From positions 1,682,777-1,746,776 of the forward strand of contig JAJEKV010000036.1 in assembly GCA_021234155.1 (NCBI GenBank): a DNA stretch of 64,000 nucleotides, in the 5' to 3' direction. Source of the DNA: Isoetes taiwanensis. Its lineage: Eukaryota; Streptophyta; Lycopodiopsida; Isoetales; Isoetaceae. Of this stretch, positions 20,777 through 33,349 are shown piece after piece (position 1 is the stretch's first letter; the number at the start of each line of letters is the position of its first letter). The position numbers were made by a program, and so were the translations under genes. Below the pieces are notes generated by a model, which had not been told where the DNA came from, searched no databases, and saw nothing but the letters and a program-made list of their open reading frames with translations.

Positions 20777-23700
20777 TCGGTGGCCCGAGAGTGTGTTTTC
20801 ATGTTTCTTGCTGTCGTTTCGTTTCATGGTTCTTGTTGGGTTTTGGGTTTATTAATGGTTTGAAAGGGGGTTTTTGTTTTGTGTTGTATATTAGAGTTAG
20901 CAAAACAACTGGAAAGAAGCAACAATGAGTGCAAAAGTCTCACCTTGCATGAAGTTCCATGGCTTCATTCTATGCGTTGAAATTTGTTCTTGGGTTTGCC
21001 CCAAAAAAGAACAGCCAGACTTCCCCAATTCCTCAGATCAACATGGCTCATTGTATACAATTGTTTTCTAATGCATCAGAATGAGAAAATGGAAAACAGA
21101 CACCTGAATCCTGCAAAAGAATGACGGGCACTTGGTAATGCATCGTGGAATTTTCAGTGAAGATGGAGAAACCCTACATGGCATAGTTCTAGTCAAACCC
21201 CTGCAATTTCCGGCATGGCTGACGACCCTGGAGCCAATGTTCTCCTGGAGTCAACAAGGCTTTTTACCAGAAATTTCAAGAATCCAATCACGCATTTAGC
21301 CACACAAGGCACTTTGCTTAGTTTTAGGGTGCGGGGCATTCAAAGATTTCATATTTAACAAAACGACAAAATGAGGAGCTCAAAGCTCCAAAACTGCAAT
21401 CTTTAGGGAGCTGTAACATGTAACACAGTAACTGTTCTGGGATTCAGAACTCTGATGTTCAGAAACGGGCACATCAGCACAAAGGGCCAGAGAATGGGCA
21501 AAATCAATGTTTAACCTAACCTAGAATGCAGTCTCGATATCGTCCAGAACAATTGAAAAAGCAAGCTTTATGCCGCTTCCTTTTGCTTGCTTGCTTGTTG
21601 CAGGTCTTGAGTCTCGGGACGGTCCCGCGCTGCCGCTGCAGCTCGCTTCAAGCGCTGCTCTAAATGCAAAAAATCGGGTGGCATTAAACGGGTCGGGGGT
21701 ATTTGCAGGGATATTTAGTGAGCAGGTGGGCCTTCAATATTTGGGTCAAAGATTCCGCGGGTGCGAACTCTGCTGCCCGTTTTGCCGCACTGGCCAGGTG
21801 ATCTGCCTATAGATTTGCTGCAAACAGTTTACACGATGATCTACATTTTGTGCAACAAAATTTTCAGAACCTCTGTTAAAGTGAATACGCCAATACACCA
21901 CTGCCCTGCAAATCCAAAAAGCCCTTTGCATGGCAGGATATTGCAAAACTTCAATTTTGCCACAGAGGCATCCGTGAAGTTGAAGCGCCTGGAATCCAAG
22001 CCTGGAGTTAAGGCAATTATCCCATTTCTAACCAACCTGGGTCATACAAAATGTGCTTATTAAGTATACCCTTGAAAAACTTGGTAAGCTGAACTGTTGC
22101 ACCAAAATGCAATTGATATGTTTGTTTGTACTGCAGGGTCAATCAATTATTATTTACACCAGGAGCTGCTATTGTAGATGCAAATAGGAGGCAAAAAGTG
22201 TTTGAAGCTGTACGGTCCAGTAGAACTATGATACCAATTTGGAAATTGTGATTATTCTTAAAGAAGTCTTGTTTTCTTCTCGGATCATTTGCCTTTCACG
22301 ACAAACCAATGCGGATGTAGTTTTTAATGAGCTCCTCACATCATCTATAAAAGAACTTCATAGAAGGGATGGAACAATTAAAAGGCATCTCTATACGCCA
22401 TAAATAAAGACATCATAAGATCACAGTTATTGTCAACAAAAGGACTACCATGGGCATATTATTTATTCACATTGAACAGCAATCTTTCAACAACGAATAA
22501 ACTGCATCCAATGCACATATAGACAAACCATGCATTTGCAAGAAACAAAAAGTTATAGCCATGAGTAGAAAAAATGCAATAACAAGACCTTTATCATGGG
22601 GCAATTATCCCATTTCTAACCAACCTGGGTCATACAAAATGAGAGTTTGCTCTGGTCTTACAGCATGTGTACTCTACATAAGCCCCACAAAGCCGTTTGT
22701 GTTCTTATTCACCGTCGGCACCTCAATAGGCATCCAAAACTCCTTTGCACCTATTTGCAGCATAAAAATGTGGTTACAGTAAACATGTAATCAAGTCCAT
22801 TTCCAATAAACTACAGATGAGCTTTTAGCATGTCTCTAGATAATCTTGAAGCCAGTATTCCTCACCAAGCATTACACTAGTTGAGCTGCTATAAAAGCTG
22901 GTTGTTACAAATATTAGCTAACTCGAGCCTTCTTATGTGCAAGCTCCAGAATCTTGAAAGAGAAAGAGCCATTATCCTGTAAGTTAGACTACTTTATTAA
23001 TTACCACATTTAAGTTCATCAATCACATCTAGGTTCATCAATCTTGTCACACACAACAACCATTGAATTAGATCCTATCATTATATATTAAGAATAATGA
23101 AAAAGCAACAACCTGGTTGAACTTACTATTCATTACAACAATAACATACACGTATTCTTTATTTCGAAGCATTTCTGCTACCAATCTGAGAAATATACGC
23201 CTAGGCTCATTTGAAGGTCTTCTTCTCATCTTTCCAGCACATGCTCTTGCACAAAAAACGGAGGTTGTTTAAGAAAGTTATGGCCATGTTTCTAATTATC
23301 TCTCAAATTGAGACAGCAAATGTATTTCCATTTATTTGACATGCTTACCTTAGAAAATTCAGAAACATGCACCTAGCATCATTTTTGGAACTCTCATTGA
23401 GCTCTCCAACAAAGCCCCTTGTCTTTGAGAATGGAGCTTCTCTTTGAGATTTATACACATCCTTCTAATGCTATAGGTAAACCCGGTTGTTAGTTTCCTT
23501 TGCGAACTCAAAGTGAAGATTCCTCCTTCATTTCATAGTCCAAAATGACAGAGGCAACAAGATTGACTATCGGTCTATCAATATCGATAATAGATAGATG
23601 TATTTTTATGCACGATTTTACCCTTTAACTTAAATGCGAAGATCAAGTTTGAGGCCGAACTGTGGCGAGAAGGCTTAAGCTCACATCCATTCTCATCTAT

Positions 23701-24793
23701 TCTTTACTTGTCCGGAACCATAACGGAACCATAATGCACCGCCGGATCCTATCCAACAGTCTCCGGAATTTATGGGTGTATGGGAACATGAGGGGCTCAA
23801 AATTTGCCGCTAGGAGTCCGGATTATCGCATTGCTTTTGGAGAATGCGTGGCGAGGGGGCTAAGCATCAAGCATCAACAATTGCTACTAATTACTAACTC
23901 CTAACCCCTGTTTCTCGAATCGAATCGGAAGCAAAATGTCAAATAGAACCCTATATGTATTGAAAAAATCACAAGTATCTGGCCGAATACATTAACGGGT
24001 TTTATTCCTTCAAGAAATGGAAGCCACACATGTCTCAAATGGTCTGATAAGAAGACGATAACCTTGAATGCACAAACCGTAATGGCCTTAGAGCGTAGAT
24101 GCCAGCTATTTCTTATTTGCCAAAGCAACAGATTGAATAGCCTGAAGAATCCAATTGCAAAAGCTTGGCTATGGCTGTTGGTTTTGCATGAGAGAAAAGA
24201 GCAATGCAACATCATAAAATATATACGACACTGAAGAGAACCGATCACACAGAGGAATTCACAAATCTAAATTTAACCTTCTACCGTAAACAAAGCTGCC
24301 CAGGCAAGGAGAAATCCATCAAATTAAGAGAAGTTTTGGCAAAACGGTCAGGAAGCATGCTTGCTCTAAAGATCTTGTATGCCCGAACCGATGGAGGCAT
24401 CCCGGATATTTGGAAGGAGCAAACACATAGTAGGTAGCAGAAATAAACATAACAGGGATATATAAGAACGAGCTATCAAACTGTTTGACCTATGTGCTTG
24501 CTTTGCCACTGCCAGTTCTCTTTTATGCGCATATTGATGCCCGCCAAAAGCTTGAAAGCTTTGAAATTTCTTTGGCAATACGGACATGGAAAACCCCTTG
24601 GCTCTGTCGGTTGCAAAGCCTATTTTTGTCTGCGGCCATAGCTGCTTCCACAGCCTCAGAGACTGCCCTTTTATTTGCATCAAAAAAGGTGGAGGAATGG
24701 AAGATTGGAGCTTCGTCTGTCTTCCCAGTTAGCCGGTCCAGAATATCCTTGATCCACAACGCAACTGACCGTGCATTTACAGGGAACAAAGGG
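20777..24793. other. About 4 kb with no recognisable gene
   Basis: I read all frames and found no domain that I can name. A block of about 40 bp (GGCAATTATCCCATTTCTAA and on to CATACAAAATG) occurs at 22012-22052 and again at 22600-22641 in the same orientation. The best unidentified open frame is on the minus strand at about 24523-24820; it is weak and treated among rejected items. Confidence 0.45.
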
Positions 24794-24897
24794 TTTTTAG
24801 CAGTCATCAACATATACTGAGTATATTCCAGCATATACTCAGTATATCCCACAAACCCACATAAACGAGGGTTTGCCCCCCTAGAGGCAACCCAAAA
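24794..24897. repeat. Dispersed repeat R2, copy 2
   Basis: Colinear with 13859-13964. Two odd palindromes, ATATACTGAGTATAT and ATATACTCAGTATAT, stand in place of the CATATACT words of copy 1. It ends with TTGCCCCCCTAGAGGCAA and CCCAAAAAA, then passes directly into repeat R3 copy 2. Confidence 0.65.
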
Positions 24898-24904
24898 AAG
24901 GATA

Positions 24905-25080
24905 TATCTAATAACTACATATTGTCGTAGTAAAACAACATTTGAAAACAACAATTATTCTAAAACAATACATGTGGATTTCTTAGATAGTACGTATTTT
25001 CTTTTGTGAAAACAATGTTAACTTAAAGAACTACAAGTGGAGAAAACAAAACAACACACATTGAAAAGGAAAAAAAACTA
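24905..25080. repeat. Dispersed AAAACAAC-rich repeat R3, copy 2
   Basis: Diverged match to 20560-20740. The AAAACAAC-type wording continues to about 25400, where both strands give short open frames that are only repeat translation. Confidence 0.5.
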
Positions 25081-25419
25081 TTTTTTTTTTTCAGTTTTCC
25101 ACGTATTAATATTCAAACCTACATGTGTTTTTTGGAAGACAAACAACGCGTGGCTCCTCCAAGAAACAACAGTCAAGAAAAAACCACACGTTGACAAAAG
25201 TTCGTGAAAAACAATAGTGAAAAAAAAGGACACGTTGACCAAAAAACAAAAAGCTGCCAGAAAAACCACAGTGGGATGTTTTTGCCAAAAAACCACTGTC
25301 TCTTTGTGCAAATCCGGATAAACGGGCCACGTGGACTTTTGGGGCCATTTTGATGTTGTTTTTGGCATAAAACAACACTTCCGTACAACTAAAAAACAAC
25401 TGTGGACCAAAAATTGGGG

Positions 25420-25975
25420 TCAGTGTGGTATCTGGTATTTGTCTCGTATAGATGTATATGCAATACACCTAAGTAAGGCATGTTCTTCATCTTCCACCTG
25501 CTCTTCCCCACATATTTTACAAAATCTTTTATGCCTAGGAATGATATGTCCCCAACGCCCTACTTCCACCCCTAAATGATGTGAGCACAGTCGAATCCTG
25601 CTAATAACATGTCTTTTATGAATGGACAATTCTTCTCGCCGCAAGTGCCTTGCCACCTCCAAATTGGGATTCATAATCTGCTTGTATAGTAGCATTTTGG
25701 TTTTAGGTTGGGACCACAATTTCTTATGTATCTTAGCTAATACCCATTGCTTCAAGTGATCACCTATAGAAAGTGCCTCTTCCCAATGGATATCCCATCT
25801 ATGGAACCACCGCTCCACATCATCAAATCATCTCTTTTCTGTACTAAACCTGAATGCTCTGTGTGTTAGAGAGGTGTCATTTTTTAGTCTTACCTTCTCA
25901 TAATGGCTTCTCCTTCAAGTGGCATGAACCCACTTTCCGTCAACATCATCGGATATGGTGTTTGTGATTTGACTC
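25420..25975 (-). pseudogene. LINE ORF2 C-terminal end with CCHC zinc knuckle
   Basis: The open part (25818-25420) contains RLCSHHLGVEVGRWG and FCKICGEEQVEDEEHALLRC. The spacing C-x2-C-x9-H-x4-C matches the C-terminal zinc-binding motif of plant LINE ORF2 proteins. The preceding 160 bases continue LINE ORF2 from the E1 insertion point, with stops and shifts. It is the 3' continuation of the reverse transcriptase at 27354-28520. Confidence 0.8.
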
Positions 25976-25982
25976 CTAATTC

Positions 25983-27347
25983 ACCCCGTATTCCTTAATC
26001 TACACCGTACGTAAAGTTCCTCGTTTGTGGGGTATGCAAGTACAAAATTTGCTATACTGTATAACAAGATTCGCAAAATACTATAAGATTTCAAGCGGAA
26101 TACTATATGATGTTGATTTCGTACGTGCAAAATACAATTATGAGGGCTCTCGCTGCCCTACGTCACCCCCCGTGTGAATATGCACCCAAACCAAAGGGGG
26201 TTTAAGGGGGATTTTAATTTAAATGTGTTGGACCCAATGGTTGTGTTAATTAATGTCAATGGTAGTTATGTGTTGGTTGTTAATGTCAATGGTTGTTATG
26301 TGTTGGTTGTTATGTGTTGGGGGATTTAATTTTTATATGTTGGATGTTAATGGTTTGTGTTGCAAAAAATTTTTTTTGGCCCCTTCGGGGCCTTAGGGAC
26401 GTCACCTCCCCCCCGGGTGTGACAAAATTTTTAGAATTCAAACAAAAAAAAAAAAAAAACTAGAATTCATTTGAGGCTTTAATCACCTGTAGCTTTTGAA
26501 TTTCATCACAATAAAACAAATAGAACATAAGTAAAAGTTACCATAAAGATAGAGCAGATTGATCCCATTATTCTGAAAGTCATAAAGTTTGCAACACCCA
26601 TACACAAACATTTTTAACTGGAATTTAACAGCAGCCTTTGGCCTCCATGGATTCTTGTGGTGGGAAACCAAAGTGGGAAATTTTCTGCTTGTTAGCACAA
26701 GGATCTAGAAGCCTTGGAATTTACTTAATAACTGCCTCAAAATCTAAAAATGCATGGCAATTTTTTGCAAGCTTCATTTGGAATGAGCCATAAAACAATA
26801 ACCAATAGCATAATCCTGTATTAATCAGCTGGTAGGATGTGAAAGCCTACCAAACCCGGCCGAAAAATTGATGTTTTAGCATAGATAACTACTTAACCAA
26901 ACATATCTATATTATACATTATCAAAAAGATCTCGGAGAGAGCTTTCCAACGCAATAAAAATCATCTGAAACAGAGCTCTGGATCAAAAGTTATGATAAG
27001 AAATGTGTTGCCGGCGGGGAAACTGCACTACATGTGCCCTTCAAGCCCTTCATGCGCCCTTCAAGCCCTTCATGTGCCCATTATGCACCACACACACAAA
27101 AAGAGGGCTTTTGTTGTGAGCCATTGGTTGTTGACCATTATGCACCACACGCACAAAAAAAAGACTTTTGTTGTGAGCCATTGGTTGTTGACCATTGAAA
27201 AAAAAAGGCTAAAATCAATGGCTCAGAAATGGTGCACTCTAGATGTACGCATTAGTACATCCATTTGAATACATCACGAAATCATAGGAAAACCTTAGTG
27301 AAAAGCGTACAAAAACACAAAGAAAACCCCCTGTTATTATGCTACAT
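25983..27347 (+). mobile_element. Repeat E1, copy 2, inserted in the LINE
   Basis: Similar over its whole length to 7809-9102. Because the LINE reading resumes exactly across it, its ends are defined: the empty site would read CCTAATTCATGTC. ATTC occurs at 25979-25982 and again at 27348-27351, consistent with a 4-bp target duplication or with ATTC being part of the element. A GGCCCC-TTC-GGGGCC hairpin (26382-26396) and an extra stretch of about 75 bp are present here and absent from copy 1. No coding capacity is seen. Confidence 0.75.
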
Positions 27348-27353
27348 ATTCAT

Positions 27354-28520
27354 GTCTCAAAAATTTACGTAACACTTGCTCAATGTCATCCCACAGCCCT
27401 TGAGGAAGACTTGGCCCCCATATCTCACATCCATATAATATCACAGTCTGCACTAAGGATTCAAAAAGAATAACCTTAAGATGCCATGACCATACATACG
27501 CTTGCCTGCACATACTCTGTAACGCATACAATGCTTTTTGCCCACCATTAACTCGTTGTGCAATACACTGATTCCACCTGTGGTTTCTACTAAACTCAGC
27601 CCTAGATATTTATATGACTCACATGTATCAACTGTATTTCCTTTATATGTGAAATGCCCATGCTTAAGTGCTCCTACTGTCATCATCTTCGTCTTTTCTA
27701 AGTTCACTTGCATGTCTGTAATATAACAAAAGCACGACAATCCATCCAAATGTTTTTGCATATGCTCTTTCGAGCGTGCAAAAATAACAACATCATCAGC
27801 ATACATCAATAATTGGATCACATATCCATGTATTTCCATACCTCCAGGACAATTTTCATGCAGCCAATCTTCCAAGCTATCAATAAACACACCAAAAAGC
27901 GTTGGCGAGAGTGGGCATCCTTGCTTCACCCACGTGTTACTTTCAATGTGACTAAAAGAACTGGGTGTAGACAGCTGTACCAACACTTTTTCATACAAAA
28001 CACGGGTTGCATCCCGCAATTCTGATGGGATCTGTAATTTTTCCATTCTTTCCCATAGTTTCATTCGTGGGACTCTGTCAAAAGCTTTCTTAAAATCCAC
28101 AAAGAGCACATATACGGGTTTCTTGGTTCCTTTAACAGCATCAAATATTGTTTTTAACACAAGAAGGTGATCCAGAGTGGACCTCCTTGCTCTAAAACCA
28201 GCCTGACTCTCTGCTCGCTTATCATTTTCTTCTGCCCATTTGCTGATTTTCTTCTCTAAAATGGTTGCCAATAACTTTGAAAATAGACTGCTGACCATAA
28301 TGGTCCTATAATTACTCACATCCTGGTTTGATCCGCCTTTATGAATTGGCACAATTCTGTTTAACTGCCATTCTAACGGAAGATCTTCTCTCATGGTTGC
28401 AGAGAGGAGCTTAGCAATGATTTGATGGATAGAGTTTCCTGCCCATTTTAAGTGTTCTGTGCACAAGCCATACAGATCCTTTGCCTTATTATTTGCTAGG
28501 CCCGCTATCCCATCAGCCAC
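27354..28520 (-). pseudogene. LINE reverse transcriptase domain
   Basis: RT motifs are clear: FVDFKKAFDRVPR (fingers/palm A region), QGCPLSPTLFGVFIDSL, and LLMYADDVVIFAR with the catalytic YADD. It is in the same frame as the endonuclease upstream; only a TAA at 28526-28524 separates them. Near 27535 the frame shifts by one base: KHCMRYRVCAGK continues in one frame, while ALQSMCRQAYVWSWHLKV is open in another. It then runs to the E1 insertion at 27352. Confidence 0.88.
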
Positions 28521-28523
28521 GTC

Positions 28524-29861
28524 TTATTCATTTATCTGGAGATCCGACCTTATACTAGTTTCTGCCGGAACATTATATTGGTGATACAACCGACATACAT
28601 GTTCCCACAATGTCTCACCTGAGATGGGGATCTTACTCATTTTTTTATTCTTCAATTCTTTCCAGAATAACTTGGGTTCAGCAATATATTTATGACACAT
28701 AGCTTCCTGCCGGCATTTTATAAATCGCTGTTTCTTACTTCTTACTATGCTTTTATACTGTTGCTTATATAAGCCTTTATCCTTCTGTTCACAATGCTTC
28801 CATTTAAACTTCCCCAATCTGCAGTCTTGATCAAACCAAGATCTACAAGGCAGTCCCTTTTTGGCCCTACTAGAAACAAAAGTTTCTTGCGCAGTGTTCA
28901 CTAGCAGCAATCTTAACTGTTGACATGCTAAGGACGTGTCATCCGCCCATCTGGCGTGGCTGAATTTCATTTCAAGATTGGCCTGGAATTTATCCTGTAA
29001 GTGGGGATTTATATGTATGGCTGATTTCGGCACCACAGTTTGTGTTACAGGCTGGCTAGCAGATAAAACAAATCTCAAGAATGCATGATCAGATTCCAAG
29101 TTTTCATCACTAACATCAAATGCTAATAATTGTTCTAGTGTGTCATCTGCCATGATCAAGTAGTCTACTGTGCTTCTGCCTCTACAAGTATTCTTTTTGG
29201 ACTTTGGAAATCTTACTAAACCATTACAAATTAAAAGATTTGTGTTACCACATAGACTCAATAACTGCCTACCTGATTTGGTCACAATATTGTCCATCGA
29301 ATCTCTATTCCAGCCCTGCAGCTTAAGTTCATCTTCAGACATGGCCTCTAACCAGAGTGGGTCTTTAGCACCTGTGTACATGGATGTTTGATTGTGTCCT
29401 GTTCTGCCATTAAAATCTCCAGCTAGAATAATTTTGCCTTTATTTCGATACTCCATAATATCCTGTTCCAAACAATAGAACATATCATCGCTACAAGCAT
29501 CAGTATCCGTATATACCTTCCCATGCCTGGGAGCAAAATAGCATATAGCCAAAAAATACAATGAATGTGATCCTTTTATTTGAACCCAACAATATTGATT
29601 ATTTTTATCTTTTCTGACACCTTGTATAATATTTCCAACAAATGGTCTGGCATAACAAGCTACGCCGCCATTTCCCATATCCCTGTTTCTAAATCTCTTA
29701 CTACTAACAGAATATATCAGATTGAAACCTTCAATTTCTGGAAGTGAATAAAGATCGTGTTCCTTCGTTTCAACAAAGCATATCACATCTGTGGTGTTGA
29801 GAATATCCTTCATACTATATATTTTTTCCAGAGTCAGCCTATTTATATTCCATACTACCAC
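28524..29861 (-). pseudogene. LINE ORF2 apurinic-type endonuclease domain
   Basis: Exonuclease-endonuclease-phosphatase fold: VVWNINRL near the start, CFVETKEHD (catalytic Glu), AGDFNGRTG (Asp and Asn) and LESDHAFLRF (Asp-His). The frame runs 445 codons and ends at TAA 28526-28524, after which the reverse transcriptase continues in the same frame. The TAA is therefore a nonsense mutation inside what was one ORF2 polyprotein. The role is target-site nicking for target-primed reverse transcription. Confidence 0.88.
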
Positions 29862-29882
29862 TCTGAGACCTCCCTCAAGTCC

Positions 29883-30621
29883 CTATGGAGATATCACGGC
29901 CTTGCCTTTCACGCATTTGACCAACTGATTTTGCTTTTTAGCTTCCTTAAACTTCTCGATTTCGTGCTTCTTCTCTTTCATTTGTTCTTGGGTAAGGTCA
30001 TCATTCACCCAGGTAAACTTCCCTTTCAATGTATGCCTCTGTTTAATGACTTGAAGACGAGCTTCACGGTCTGGAAATTTCACTAATATACGTCTGGTTC
30101 CCTTGTCTTTCTTTCCAATCCTATAAGCCTCAGTAAAATCCGGTGTTGCTATCTGCATTTCTTCTCGAAAGAATTTTTCCACCACATTCTTAGTATCTTT
30201 CGGAGGTTTGTTCTGGAAGTCCCACAATGCGCAGATTCAGGGCTCTATGTTTTCTCTCTTGGGTTTCTACATATTGCTCAAAGGCTGTCCTGAGTTCATC
30301 GATTTCGTCTGATGCATGTGGTATATCTCCACGATCTTGTAGCTCCTTAATTTCCTGCTTAACCACATCCATGTCTTTATACATTTGCTGAAAATCTGCC
30401 CTGAGCGTTTCATTCTCCTTCCTCAGAAATCGTATTTCCTCCAAAAGATTATTCTCTCTTGCCGTAGCTTCCTGTCTGAAACTTATCAATTCAACCCAAA
30501 TTGTAGCCAAAGATATGTCAGCCCCATTGCTAGGTCCCTGTTGTTCCAATTCTCCATCAGATTCAGAGCTGGATTTAGGCTTCAATGAGGGTTTTTTGGA
30601 AATTTTCTTTGGAGCAGTCAT
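29883..30621 (-). pseudogene. LINE ORF1 protein (RNA-binding), one frameshift
   Basis: The N-terminal part (30621-30190) is lysine/serine-rich (MTAPKKISKKPSLKPK) followed by a long coiled coil and then RALNLRIVGLPE, the start of an L1 ORF1-like RRM. The second part (30227-29883) continues in another frame with PPKDTKNVVEKFFREEM and RRILVKFPDREARLQVIKQR, the rest of the RNA-binding region. The two frames overlap by 38 bases near 30200, so a single-base indel explains the break. It stands 21 bases upstream of the ORF2 frame. Confidence 0.82.
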
Positions 30622-31064
30622 GGCAATGTCCTCATTACTGTAACAGCGGGTCTGTGGACCTTCAAATCAGGTACCAAAAACAGGTACCGAGAGTTGTTGG
30701 TGCCTCAGAACCTATTTCCAAGGCTATGGCCTCGTTACTGTTTTGTGGGCCTCGAGCCTGCACTGAATCTGTCCCTTCAACGAATGCCTCATAACTCCAG
30801 CGAATGTGGCTGAGCCGATATGCTCCAATCAACTCAATAGAAGACTTTTTGCCTCTGAGATAGCCAAGAAAATCTGATGAGAAAGTGACCAACAGCCAGA
30901 ACTGGCAAGTGCTGAGCACTGATTCAGACACACGGCTTACAGGCCCTAGCCTTGTCTAATACAAACAGAGAACAGAGCAGTTGGCATCGAACAGAGAACA
31001 AAGTTTCTTTTTTGCAACGAACAGAGTTTTTTGGAGCGCACACAACTAGCGCCTAGGGTTCTGC

Positions 31065-31589
<525 letters not shown>

Positions 31590-32692
31590 GTGCCCCCTAG
31601 ATCCGAAAAATTGCATTTGAAGAGGCCTAAGAAAATGACTAGACAAGTTTCAGCCCCCGTTGCAATGGAGATTAATTCTCAACCTCAAGATGCAAAAGAT
31701 TGCAATCCAAGGAAGAAGAGAAAGGAGTTGTCCACAAATCCAGGTGAGTCGATGCCCTCCCAAGATTCTTTGGCTCTGATTATTCATGACAATTAGAATG
31801 ATGCAATCCAAAGCAAGAAAAGAAAACGACCAGTTGATTGGTCTGATAATGCAATTGGGACAATGCTTTCGTAAATAAAAGAATACAAAGTTCATAACAA
31901 TAGGAACATCAATCTTTCTGTTAGTCAATGGAGAGAAATCATGATCAAACTCCAACCCTTGGTTGAGGAATTGGAAGATTTGAGGCAATTGAGGAATAAA
32001 TTGGACAAGTTGCAGATAAAGTTCAGGGATGAAAAAGAGGCTTATGAAAAAACTGGTGCAGAGCCTTCAAATTAGCCATGGCTTGAATTCATGGAAGACT
32101 TGAAACATCGCCAGACTAATGAAAGAGACATACCTGGTGGAGGTGCTGATGGTGATTTTGGCCCTGAAGCATTTGAAGAAGCTCAAATGTATACAAATGA
32201 GTTCATGTCATTTGCATATTTTGAAACAATAGGTACTGATGCATCTTTTCGAGAAGAAGATTTTATAGATGTCGAGAACTCAGGAACAATTCCTCATAGC
32301 CCTATTGATACCGAGAAGAATAGCAGCAAGGATAATTCAAGTGGTCAAAAGTGTCTAAAGCTAACCCAAGATCAGCTGCTTGTAATCAACCAGGAGTGTC
32401 TGAAAAGCCTACAACAAAGAGGAGATCAAGAGTGCATATTGATGAAGACATTGCAAGTGGTATTACAAAAATGGCAAACAGTTTTGGTGAAAATGAGGCA
32501 AGGAAATTGGAATTCTTGAAAGAGGATTCTCAAAGGAAACATGAATTGATCAGAGAATTGGAGATAATTAGATCAGCAAACAGCTTGAAAATAGCAGAAT
32601 CCATGGCCAGCATGACACAAAGTATATGTCAGATGACCAAGGATACCTTACTGGAGATAGCCAAGCTAGCTTCTGCCAAACAGAATTCATAA
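31590..32692 (+). pseudogene. Myb/SANT-like protein of PIF/Harbinger-element type, decayed
   Basis: One frame runs from MPPRSEKLHLKRPKKMT at 31590 to about 32350, interrupted by three in-frame stops (TAG 31794-31796, TAA 31872-31874, TAG 32073-32075). It then shifts by one base into the frame ending at TAA 32690-32692. Before the shift it reads KRPVDWSDNAIGTMLS and VSQWREIMIKLQPL, then LRNKLDKLQIKFRDEKEAYE and WLEFMEDLKHR. This is the pattern of the Myb/SANT-like DNA-binding protein that accompanies PIF/Harbinger transposases and of its host-domesticated relatives. The C-terminal part (RRSRVHIDEDIASGITKMAN and a helical tail) matches the usual dimerisation tail in character. No partner nuclease is visible nearby. 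The identification rests on remembered family features. Confidence 0.6.
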
Positions 32693-32917
32693 AAAGCAAG
32701 GTAAGTCTCCTATTTTTGTGTTGCATGTTTCATTCTGTTATTAGGTTCTTGTAAATCTGTTATTAAATTCTGTGATTCGAGGAGAAGAGTTCGAAGTTCT
32801 GGCAGGAAAACTCTTGTCATTTCTCTGTCCAAATCTGTAAAAAGGGGTTGTCCCAATCATGACATTCTGAGTACTTAATCTGGTACGAAAAAAGTAATTT
32901 ATTGTCTTGATTAGAGC

Positions 32918-33349
32918 TTGGGATGGTGCTCAAATGCTTTGTCCTTTCATCTCCTTCCCTGCATGGCGCGTCGAAAGGCTTTAGCTCGGCGCCCTTTTCC
33001 TAAGTACAGCTCAAGCTCTTCAAGCTCCTCAAGTTCGAGACCTCCTTCAAGCTCTTCTTCCAGTTCAAGCTCTTCTTCAGCGATGGGAAGTCAAGGATAT
33101 TCCTCAACAACCATTGAATCCGAGGCAGTTGAGATACTGCAGACTAGGAGCTTTCATCAGACCATCTCACAAAGGGTTGTGATGGGGTATTTTGCGATGG
33201 GGGTTTTAATTGAACCCCAGATCATGGAATGGGCCGAGGGTGTAGAACTTGGCCAAAGGGTGCATGCCGAGGTAGTTTTTGTTAAGCAAGGAGATTTTTG
33301 GGGTATGCTCCAACTGAGGATTCCAACCACTGCTTGCGAGTTCTGCTGA
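32918..33349 (+). CDS. Serine-rich ORF of 143 residues, function unknown
   Basis: The frame carries a run of serines encoded by mixed TCA/AGC/TCT codons (33012-33083), preceded by a basic stretch ARRKALARRPFPKYS. After it comes a non-repetitive region including RSFHQTISQRVVMGYFAMGV and VELGQRVHAEVVFVKQGDF. The latter looks protein-like but is unknown to me. It may start at the internal ATG at 32964 rather than 32918. It may belong to a retroelement or be a fragment of a larger gene. Confidence 0.3.
   Translation: MGWCSNALSFHLLPCMARRKALARRPFPKYSSSSSSSSSSRPPSSSSSSSSSSSAMGSQGYSSTTIESEAVEILQTRSFHQTISQRVVMGYFAMGVLIEPQIMEWAEGVELGQRVHAEVVFVKQGDFWGMLQLRIPTTACEFC

Larger units (their letters stand above)
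25420..30621 (-). mobile_element. LINE retrotransposon (non-LTR), decayed, split by E1
   Basis: Minus-strand element in the order ORF1 (30621-29883), endonuclease (29861-28524), reverse transcriptase (28520 to about 27354) and a C-terminal zinc knuckle (25975-25420). It is interrupted at 25983-27347 by repeat E1. Either side of the insert the protein reads continuously: LRKFLRHE at the 27352 edge and LGVKSQTPYPMMLTESGF from the 25978 edge. It has at least one in-frame stop and several frameshifts, so it is dead. The 5' boundary is unclear, somewhere between 30630 and 31065, just before the GA microsatellite. The 3' end merges into AAAACAAC-rich DNA below 25440. Confidence 0.9.

Noticed and set aside
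21746-22063. Overlapping open frames on both strands, one with WRIHFNRGSENFVAQN, thought to resemble a retroelement RNase H tail
   Set aside because: The HIxREGNxxAD-type motif is not really present and the frame has stops before any catalytic acidic residue. Too weak to call.
24523-24954. Minus-strand 143-codon frame including SVALWIKDILDRLTGKTDEA
   Set aside because: The middle looks protein-like, but no family is recognised. The N-terminal third translates repeat R2, and no splice or neighbouring exon supports a gene.
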